Positions 39,601 to 51,600 of a stretch of 64,000 nucleotides of DNA are shown piece after piece; the stretch's first letter is position 1, and each line of letters starts with the position of its first letter. This DNA is from Sipunculus nudus (lineage: Eukaryota; Annelida; Sipuncula; Golfingiida; Sipunculidae): assembly GCA_026874595.1 (NCBI GenBank), contig CM049307.1, forward strand, positions 34,330,862-34,394,861, given 5' to 3'. The notes beneath the pieces are model-generated. The model had not been told where the DNA came from, did no database searches, and was given only the letters and a program-made list of their open reading frames with translations. Both the position numbers and the translations under genes were made by a program.

Positions 39601-42600
39601 CAGAAATGTCCTAAATATGGAAGTGCCCATTAAGAAGGTATCTCTGTATTTACAAAACAAATACAGTAAAACCTCGTTGTGTTGAAGTCGAAGGGATCGG
39701 TGAATTAACTTCGACACATCTGGAGATCGAGACAACCGATATTCATTATATTCAACCAGCTTTAGCCTTAATTATCATCAATAAATACTGCAAATGTATA
39801 CAGGGCCTATATTATATAGTTCTAACAAATGTTTGTGTGAATGAACAACACAGATTTTATAATAAATTTATTTATTAATAAAAAAAGCGCACAAGTAACA
39901 CAAAGATAGGATCAGGAAAATCAAGAAAGTGAAATGGGAGCACATTCAAGTATGAAAGCACACAAATAATCAAATGAAATCTGTGTTTTGTTCTTGCCTC
40001 CACGTTCCACCTGGACCAGTGCTTTGCACTTTTGCTCAATGGTCTTAATTAACATCAAACTTGTGCAGGTGATTTTTGAGGAGAAGATTTAAAAATTTTT
40101 TTTAGCTATTTCCCAATAAAATGTAAGTTAATGCAGGTGGCGCCACAAAACCCTCTATCCCACAATATTTGATATGTGACAGATTTTTGCATAAAGTTTT
40201 GGGATGCTAGCTCCTGCTATTCCTAAGAAAATATGGATTAATGTACTGATGACTGATGACCCCTGTACAGAAAAGATTGATGCAGGTGGTGCTACCAATA
40301 CTTCAATTTCAAATATGACTCATGTGACCAACATTTGCATAAAATTTGGGGATGATAGCTCCAGCCGTTTCTGAGATTGTAATTTTAGTTTGCTTTTTTG
40401 GACAGATGACTAAGTTCAGTTTCCTGTAACTTGAGAGAGATTGTTACAAGAATCATTTCTGTGAAATATTGAAAAATTTGGCTGAACAGTTTTGGACAAG
40501 AAGATTTTTTAAAGGTTTTTTAGCCTTTTCCCTATAAAATCTAAGAAAATGCAGTTAGCCAAAAATTTAAGCAAAATCTGATAGAGTTTTTTTTATGACT
40601 AATTTTTTGCATAAATTTTGGTGATATTAGCTTCTGCCATTTTCAAGTTAGTATGGGTTAACATACAGACAACGGACAACAGCCCACCATCGCATAAGAT
40701 CACACGTTTGCTAAAAATTATAAACTTTACAGTAGGGATGTCCTGGAGTGGTGTTCAATGGTGTAGCATTGATATTTGATGCAAATAATAAGCATGGATA
40801 ATTGGATAATGTGGTAAGTCTGTTGGACGTTTCCATGGCTTATAAACACACCAAATAAATTATATGACGGGTGTCTGGGTGGCCTTGCAAACAGCAAAGA
40901 GTTAAATTGATATTAATTTCTTTAAAAATGTTACATTGCCACAACATGGCATCTTCTGGATTACTCGAGAAATTTTTGTTTATGTTGGAGTGGAAACAGC
41001 TTTACAATTAAAGAAATACAGTTTGAACAATAACAATTATTGCAATACACTTGGTGGTGGGGGGGGGGGGGGGAGGGAGGGGAGGTGACATGAGAAAAAT
41101 TGTACACCTGTGACAGCAGGGGCCCAGTATTGCATCACTAATAAGGTTACCCAGGCAGGGCTGTAGTGACCAGAAGTGGGTGTCCTGGAGATGTTAAGGA
41201 ATACAATAGAGCCTCTGAAAGACACTTCAATAACTAGCCTAATTTTTAGCTTTTTTTAAATTTCAGAATTTAACAAGATTAATTACATATGTGTATCTGC
41301 TGTGAAAATTAAATCAAATGAACTTCCAGGAAACAAGGGACCCATGGGTCACGTCGCTCAGCTGAATTTTGGAAAATATCAGTCACTGCAAAATATTTTT
41401 ATTTCTTTTGGTTTTTCATGTATATTACCATATGAAAAGCTAAGAGAAAAAGGCCCAGCTAAAATGAAACTCTGTAAATTACAGAATAATGGACATGAGC
41501 TAAAGCATATGCACTGTGTAATAAATGAAACCTTTAACCTGAAACCATTTAGTGATGCACCAAGGGAAAAAATGGTGTTATGTAAGTGTTATATAAGTGT
41601 TATATAAGTGTTATATAAAAGTTACATTCCATAAACAAATAATGTTTAACAGTGTTATTCACACCTAGGCCCAGCCAACTTTAAGAGACATGAATGAAAT
41701 GCTACAAAGTATTTATATCTTTCTTAAATCTTGTCAGTTAGCACTAACATAAGATCCACACTGAATATTAGGATTAAATTCCTGAACAATTCTTCTTTAA
41801 AAAAAAACTAAATTGTCCAAGTCTTAACAAAAAGAATTAATTTTACATTAAATTCATCTTGTTTTTTAGTCCTGTGTATTGAAAGGGTGGGTGGAGGTGG
41901 GGGGGGGGGGGTCTCTGTTGTTACTGCTTGTCACTGAAAAAAATGAGAAATTGTAAGAATCATCTTGTTTATAGGACACGTCTGTGAACTGAATTGGGTT
42001 GGGGGGGGGGGGGGGGGGAGCTCCCTGTGGTATTAACTGCAGACAGCCTGATCAAGCTCAACAAGAAAGAGGGCATGCCAGAGTGATGGAATTACATAAC
42101 AACAGCCTGGGGAGCATAGAGAGCTGCACTGAATGACCTACAGTGACCAAAGTGGACTGCTTGACAATGTAAGGGAATACAACAAGAACCTCCAAAAAAA
42201 TGCACTAACCAGCCTAATTTTGCAGCTTATATTTTCAAATTTCAGATTTTAACAAATTAAATCCTTATGTGTACATGCTGTGAAAATTAAATCCACAGTA
42301 CTTACAGGAAAAAACAAGGGACCCATGGGTCACAGCGCTCAGCTGAAGTTTGAAATTTTTGCAAATGCAAAATATGCAAAATATTCTATTGGTATTTTTT
42401 TTATTTATACAAGCATATGAGAACCTAAGAGAAAAGGGGCCTTCCTACTTGGTTATAGTAAAGTTCTAAATATATGATTGCAAACTAATACTCTGACAAG
42501 ACTGTCATGAAAAAAAACAGTAAAAGTGTTGAGATACTGTGATGCATATGAAAAATTTACGGATGGACAGGCAAGTGGACAGAATGGACTAATACCTTTA

Positions 42601-45600
42601 TTTCACTTTCAAGGGAATAATGCATTTAAGTTTATATATAAGCCTATATTTTTAAGCATATCAACTTTTTCCATTAACAGTTTTTATCCGATTCATTTTT
42701 TTTATTTACAAGTTTTATAAATTTGTAATAAAAAAACTGAAAATATAAGTTAAAATATTAGAATTCTAAGTTGCAATCACTATATATCCAGAGTGTAGCT
42801 CATATTGGGTCATAATATGCATACATATATATATTTTATTATTTTTAAATCACAAATGTTTAAACTGAAATTAAAAGAAAATAATGCCACAACATGGCAT
42901 CTACAAGATTATTCCTTGAATCACTATTTAAAAGTTTTGCACATCGGAGTTTTCAGTTCATGCTTAATTTTATTCACCGAAATAAAATAAAAGATTCAGT
43001 AAATTTGATAAAATAAAAACATCTTTTCAAATAAAATATACACACTGTTGATTGAATGAGGGACAAACAAAATCATTGTGCTAATTGCTATCTCGGCTAT
43101 AATTTATTACTGGAATTATAAGTCAATTTCACACCTGGTGAAGTTTTTACTCTTCTGATCAAAGAATTTACTTTCTGATAAACATCCACACTTTCATAGC
43201 AATACACCACTTTGTGGACACAATTAAATGTGCACTTTAATCATTGTAACCCTGATGGTACAATTCAAAATCTAAAATGTAGCATAGCCAAGAATAAAAG
43301 AAAATACAGAAAATTATAACATTCATCTAGTTAATGCACCATCTGGGGGGGGGAGTGCAGGGCAGAGTGGACGCCTGCTAGTAGTGGCCAAGCTGGGCCA
43401 AGGCAAGCTGCCTGGGGTGGGTTACATAATGCAAGTGAAGGCTGTGTTACTAGGTGGGCTACATGTAAACAACACTTGACATGGTGTATGAAAACTTGAA
43501 TAAAAGCTACTCTTTTCAATCAATTCCTTTGAAATTTCAGATTTTAAAAGATTAAATCCTTATGTATATATGCTGTGAAAATTAAATCAACAGTGCTTAC
43601 TGGGAAAAAATGTGCCATTGCCAAAGTTGGACAAAATTTAAGGTATTGATTTTTTATTTATGCTAATAACTTGAAAAATTTGCAAAATTCAGATCTAATT
43701 TTGGGTAAACAATTGAATCTTGATTAAATAAAGTTATATTCCTGAAAAAAAGTCTCCAGCTTCAGCAATTCTCATGTTAGGTGAGTAAATATATTTCCTG
43801 ATTTTTTAAAAATTGCATTATATTTGGGCCCATAACTTCAAAATAAGACCTAATACTGACCTAATTTTTGGTATGTTCATAGAAAATGTATGGAAAAATA
43901 TGAATACTAAATATGATCAAAAACAGATCAGTGGTTTTGACATTAGGCAGCCTTGAAGTGTAACAATGGCTTTTTTATGGAAAACGGAGGTTTTTCCTTA
44001 ATATCTCAAAGGAACGAAGTCCTAATGACCCAATTTTCGGTATGGTAGGAGATTTTGGGGACATCTAATGGTATGCAAAATTTTGGATACGTAGGTCCAA
44101 TGGTTTTAAAACGTGCCCTGTTAACGGCCGGATGGCCGGACAACGGACAAAGGACCACGACTATACCTCAGATGACTTACAGTCAGCTGAGCTAAAAAAC
44201 GTGCTGTAGCCAAAGTTGGGCAAAATTTAAGGTACTAATTTTATATTTATGCTAATAACTTAAAAAAATTGCAAAATTCAGATCTAATTTTCAGTAAACA
44301 ATTGAACCTTGATTAAATGAAGGTATATACCTGAAAAAAAGTATCTAACTTCAGCAATTCTTATGTTAAGTTAGCAAATATATTTCCTGATTTTTTACAA
44401 GGTGCATTATGTTTGGGCCCATAACTTAAAAAAATTAAGCAATACTGACCTAATTTTTTGTATGTACATAGAAAATATATGGAAGAATATGAATATTTAC
44501 TATGATCATATTCAGATCAGTGGTTTTGAGATTAGGCAGTCTTGAACTGTAACAATGGGTTTTTAATGGAAAACGGAGGTTTTTCCTTCAAATCTCTAAG
44601 GAACGAAGTCTTAGTGACTAAATTTCAGTATGGTAGGAGATTTTGGGGACATCTAACTGTATGCAAAATTTTTTATTTGTATAGGTCCATTATTTTTAAA
44701 AACGTGCCCTGTTAACGGCCGGATGGACGAATGGACAACGGACAAAGGACCATGACTATAACTCAGATGACTTATAGTCAGCTGAGCTAAAAAAATGTGT
44801 CATGGTCAAAATTGGGAAAAATTTAAAGGGCCAAATCACCTATCTGACCTTTATAAACTAAAGGTAATCCTTTGGAGCTTTAATAAAAACAGGCCAGAAA
44901 ATGTGGATATCACCACACATAGGCTGCTTGTTTAGTTTATATCAACATGTTTATAATATAAGGGGGGCCCGCAAAAGAAATCAAAACAAATTCAACAAGG
45001 GCATCTAGCGGCAAGTCAGATAATTAAACCAGAGCTTTACAAATAGCGTTTTGGAACAAGTGATCTTCTATCTCTGCATATATGCAACCTACCACCCTAG
45101 GTTACATGTTTTTCTAGTTTGTCCACAACGCTGTGTTTACAAACAGGTTGTTGATAAACAACTTCATACAACCTTCAATGAAGCCTTATAAGAACTTTTC
45201 ATAACCAGAATTACCTTCAGATCATTAATATATACACAGAAGAAGCCAGAAATTAGGTTTTAATGGAAAATTAAAGTTTTTCCTTAATATTTCAAAGGAA
45301 CAAAGTCGCAGTGATGCAGTTTTAGGTTTGGTAGGAGATCTTGGGGACATCTAACAGTATGCTAAATTTTGGATTCTTAGGTCTAATGGTTTCAAAACTT
45401 CAGGTCTAGAGGATGGACAGACAGATGGCCGGACTGACAATAGACCACAACTTTAGCTCAGATGACTTTAAGTCAGCTGAGCTAATAAACTAGATGATTT
45501 TAAAATTACCATTCATTTTGACAAACATTATACAGCTCATTTTCACCATTTCATGTCCGCCATAGTAACCTACCGAGCTCAGTAATAATTGGGATGTTTG

Positions 45601-48600
45601 AACCAATAGCTGATCCCCTCCTGTCGGCTTCCAGCACATTCATGGGACTTCCCATCGGTGAGAAACCAGGTGGAAGGAATCCTGGGGGGAAAAATAAAAG
45701 CAATTAATAATTGATTATAAAATGGAAAATTAACACAGAGGACTGAATCCTCAAAAAATCTCTAGCTGATTTGATCTTCAGATAATCTTTATCCGGAATG
45801 TACACATTTTGTACATTTACCTCTGTTTGATGCATGCTTTTTCATCAATTTTCTATACAGAGGCTTAGTCCTGAGAAAGAAACACAGATTCAGCTCTGAA
45901 AGTGATTCCTTCTAAAAGTTGGCCTTGGTGGTGCTATACTGGTACTTTCTATAAAAGCTACTTACATTTATCAACAATATGTGGAATTATATGTTTATAT
46001 TTACAATTGCCATGCACTCACTGGAAGCTTCCTCCTGACACCATAACTGAGCAATAATTGGGAATGGACTATGCAGTATACAACCTTGGAAGTTAGGTAA
46101 AGGTCAAAAATAAATATCAGGTGTAACAGCTGACATCTTAATGACACAGCATAGTGTTGCAAGTGGCAAATGTTAATATGTAAACATTCATGAGCTATTT
46201 ATGGACCCACAATTATGTGACATCATTAATATTGAAACATTCATTCTCTAAACAGATGTAGTGATATTTTCTGTTGCACTTGTTTATATTCTGAATTCTG
46301 GTCTCAACACCATAATCATTACTCACATGGAAATTATGAATATGAAAGGGTTTATTTCTCCATAATGGTTAGTATACATAAGATTATATACCAGCATTTC
46401 CCTGAGCAGCAGCAGACGCCTGAAGCAGTCCAAAGGTGTCATCAAAGGTCATGGCCTTGATGTTTAGTGAGCAGAGGATGGCCTCCTTATCTACCAGACT
46501 ACTGTCGTCCAGGTTTGTCTTCCGTGCCGACAAAATCACACACATATCACACAGGTTGATGTTGACTGATCGTAAATTGGCACGATTCAGTGGTGTCCCC
46601 TGTAAAATAAAAAAATCGAACCATAACTGCCTTAGTGGATCATCAAATGTCTCCGAGATTCTTCTACTTAAAGGGCTTATCTTAGAAATGTAAGACAATG
46701 ACTCTGAGGTATTTTTACCTAGAACACTCGGCTAATCTTAGAAATGTCAGATGATGCCTCTGAGTTATTTTAACTTAGAGTCCTAATCTAGTAAATTTTA
46801 GACAATGCCTCTGAGGTATTTTTATTTAGAGTACTTACCTAGTAAATGTTAGACAATGCCTCTGAGGTATTTTTACTTAGTGCCCTTAACTTAAAAATGT
46901 TAGACAATGCATCTGAGGTATTTTACTTAGAGCACTTATCTAGCAAATGTTAGAAAATGCCTCTGAGTTATTTTTACTTAGAACAGGAACAGAACAGAAC
47001 AGAACTTTATTCAGGAAAAAGGCCTCAGGCCCAAAGTTCCAAACATTTCAATAAATATTCAATTTAAAAAGTACATAAATCCAATGGAAGGTAGCAGTCT
47101 TATATTTTCTAGTAAACACTGCCATTAACACAAGTAAAAGAACTGCATACCTACATACATATAAATCTGTTTTGCCATCATCTGTGAGGATAAACATAAT
47201 TACATTTCAATAAACAGTCTATTAAAAATTACAACAATATAATGTTAAGTAACAGTCTTAAAATGACTAATCAATCGTGCCATAAACACATGTAACATTA
47301 TTGCACACCTTAGTACACAATGAATCTATTGTGCTGTCAACAGTGAGTACTGTTTAAAATACATAATTCAACCATCTATCATTTTCCGTCTCCTCAAAAA
47401 CGAATTAAACACATATGCAGCAACTTTTGATATTTCAAATGGATTATCTAAATTAAATAATTTTATAAAATTTTGTTCACTTGGATAATGCAAGTCTTGT
47501 CTAATATATTTTAACCTCAAATCGTGATATAATTTACACTCTTGCATAAATGAGCTTCATCCTCAACAATATTGAATCCATAGCATAAACAATATTTACA
47601 GATCCTTTCTTCACGAGAAATGTTTTTATGGCGGCCCATTTCTATAGCTAATTCATGATTTGAACATCGAAGTTTAGCAAGTGCTGTACGGTGTTGTTTA
47701 TTTGGGATACAACTGACATATTTTTCTAGAGTGAGCATAGATTTAAAAGTACCATAATAGTAGAGTTTACTGCACAATTCAATATCACCATGCCAATTTT
47801 GAATGGCCATATCTTTTATTCTCATTTCAACTTCTTTCATAAAATAATTCACATCTCCAATGTACTGTGCCATCCAAACATATCCAAAACCAGACTGGAA
47901 CAGCAATGTTCTTACTTCAGATACCCAATTTGATTTACCACTGCTATCTAAATTCATCAACATATTGTACACCTGTTTCTGATATCTATGTTCTGGCATA
48001 TGCAAAAGTTTAATCCAATACTTAATACAACGCAATAAGCAAGTTACAAACAAAGGAAATCTGCCACATTCTCCTAATGCTGCTGCATTTGGAGTATTCT
48101 GACCTACATTTAAAATTTGTTTGCAGAATTTGTACTGTACTCTCTCTATAGTTTCTGATTTTTTAAAACCCCACAACTCACATCCATATGTTAATATTGG
48201 CACTACCATTTGATCAAACAAATAAAAGAGATGTTTTGTACTTACATATTTACACTTTTTGCTGAATGTTTTAATCATGCATACAGCTTTGTTTGCTTGT
48301 AAAACCTGCTGTTGTTGTGTTTTTAACCAAGACAATTTTGTGGAGAAAATAATACCAAGATATTTGTAGTATGGAACCACTTCTAACTGTTTACCTTTTA
48401 AATACCATTTTTCTACTTTACGTAAGGGACCACCTTTCCTAAAAACCATAATCTTAGTTTTATCTGTATTAATTTTGAAACCATAATTTTCACAAAACTT
48501 TTGTAAGAGATCAATCTGTTGCTGAAGTCTACCTACAGTATCTCCACAATTAACCATATCATCTGCAAATAACAATGTCATTAAATTTGAGAGATTTCCA

Positions 48601-51600
48601 TTTACATATATCCCCTGACAATCGCTTCCATCTAACATATTACAATACTCATTAATAAATAAAGAAAATAATAAAGGACTTATCATACAACCTTGCCGGG
48701 TACCTACCGAACATGCAAAATAATCTGTAAGTCCACTCTCAGTTAATATACAAGACTGCATTTTTGAATACATTTTTACTTAGAGCACTTATCTAATAAA
48801 TGTTAGACAATGCCTCTGAGGTATTTTTACTTAGAGCGCTTATCTTAGAAATGTTAGACAATGCCTCTGAGATATTTTTACTTAGAGCACTTATCTTAGT
48901 AATGTTAGACAACGCCTCTGAGGTATTTTCATTTAGAGCACTTACCTTAGAAATGTTAGACAACTGTGTTTGCGATTCTTACATTGGAATTTTTAGTATT
49001 CCATGTAGAAGTATTTCAGGTATTTACACTTTGATCACTGATCATTTGGAAACTTTGAAGTCTGGATGTGCTTGTAACTAGAGCATTGGCCTTGTGGAAG
49101 CATTAAGAGTGTTTGAAGTACATGATTAAACAATGCTACCGGTAACTTAACGAAGGCAGGACTTGATCATGATATACTTACATTAAGAACAGTGACCTTG
49201 GGGAAGTTTGCCAATGTTTTCCATTCTTTCTTGATGTAATCTGAGTCTCCAACAATCACCACAGCTTTGAGCTCTTGGTAGTGGAAGTTACTTGCACGCA
49301 GTGGCATAATCAAATTACGTAAGCCAATCAGCGGAGAATGTGCATCAGCAAACAAGCACACCACCACGTGATTATTAAACACTTTAGCAGCTGCCTGCTC
49401 ACGGTCCTGGAATAACATGGATGTATCAATTATATACAGTATGTTAATGTCAAGTGGGACAGATGTCTGCAACATGATGGCAAATAATGTTAGTATCACA
49501 GCAGAAAACAACATGGCGGCAGACATAAACAGACTTTTCTCCAACTTTGATCCCAGTTATCTCGGCTTTAACAGAACATGAGTGTTGGGAGAGGACTGGG
49601 TTGTTATATTCCATCAGTGCCTCAGTAAGAAACATTTCTAGACAAAGATAAGAGTTTTTAAAGAGACAATGCTGACACCAGTATTGTCAGAATAAAGCAA
49701 AAGAGAATTGCCTTTTTTTACATTTTGAACCCCACATTATGCATAAAATTCTTCTTTTCTCAATATCTGTTAATTCTGGACAATCTTAATTGACAGTTAG
49801 CAAGGTGATGGTGTGTTAAATAAATATATAAAGATAAAACCATATAGACAACTACTGACCCATGGACCATAACACTCAGCTGACTAGCATGATGGTTTGG
49901 CCTAATTTTTACAACTGTTATATTTTTGAAGAACAGCTAAAGTTTGTTTAAACTTTTGATCATGAGTGGTGAATAAATTTGACCCAAATCTCACCAATTA
50001 TTTATCATTCACAGTCAGATATATGAATGGGGAGATCAACAATTAATTACACCAACCTCACAGTCTCAAAATCCATGCTGAACATCTGTATGAAATTGTT
50101 TAAATATACCAGTTTCACAGAACATATGAAGCTTTCCAAGATGAAAAATGGCAGTAAATTTCAAGGCAACCCAACTATAAATTATTGAGTAACTGAAGCT
50201 TAGTATGGATTTAAATAAAAAAGATTAATTATTGTGGTATTTTTATTTGTTAGTCACATTTTTCAGAAATATTTGGCCTATTTTTGTTCAATCTTTGCAT
50301 GCAGTACGGATAACCAAATGTGTAAGCAACTATTGAATGCACTGATAAGCATATTTATTCAAATTTTGCATGCTGACAGGTATACAGTTTTAGATGAGTC
50401 ACAGAAATTCAATTTTAAAGTCAAATTGTGAATTTCTGTTGAACAGCCTGGGACACTTGAAAGAGTCAGATTTTAAAGTGCACAAAAACAATTTAATGCT
50501 ATGCTGCTTAGCCCACTGTATATAGGTCACAATGACCAAATTTCAGGTCTGCACTGAGATTTCAACAAGACCTGTTTGAAGTTTAAGCAAGAATTTTCTT
50601 GCCCTGTGGTTACAATTTTGGGTGCTGCTAACGGCCAGATGGCCTTCCATCAGAAGGACGACAAACAAAGACTGTTCACTTCAGCTCAACATGACTAAGA
50701 AGTCAGCTGAGCATAAAAACACTATAAAAATTTCTTCAGTGGTCAAAATAGTTTCAAAAATCCATCAGGGAAGAAAATGAAAAATCAACAAATCAAACTT
50801 GGCTTTGAAAATTCTTGGATATTTCAGTAAAATATGTTAAAGATATGGAGCTGACCCTAAAACATAACATACTTACATAAATGTATAAATGTCAGTACTT
50901 TTCAACAACAGCTTAGCCCTTTCAGGTTTACACTTGTTATTCTGATCCGTTGCATTTATTTAATTAGATTCTTACCACCAGGGACTCTTCCAGTTTCTGT
51001 GATGGACACCAGTGGAACATTCCCGTAGAGTCAAACTTTCGCGGTTCCTCCGTTATGACCTGATGTCCCCCGTCTGGTTCCTGTCCTGGTATACTTCCAA
51101 CAGGACTGGTTGGCCGGCTGCAAGACCATAAAATTTATCTATAAACAAAACATCATATTAATAGGTCTTTATCTTATCAGATTTCTGACATAACCATCAA
51201 TAAAATTCTCCACAAACACAATTTGAACTCTTTAGATATTAAATCCAGCTTTATAATTTATGTTTTAATGAATTGCAATCAGAGAATGTTTTAATTCTGG
51301 CTAATATATACTCTTTCCCCAGAAATGTTTTTATCTCTTAAGGCTAAGGTAATTTTGTTCTAACCAAATATCCCACCAGAACTTGACCAATGATAACCCT
51401 GTACAAATATTCAAGAATTATGCATTGGCTACACTTTAAAGATAAACATCATTAAATGAGTGACCCTGAAAGAACAAAATCAGCATGCCAAGTTAGATGA
51501 CTTACAAAGGAGAATATATAAGAAAGTAGTATTTGTAATGCACATGTAATGACAGCAATGAAGCCATCATTCACAAAGTGCAAAAGTCTGATGCAGTTAT

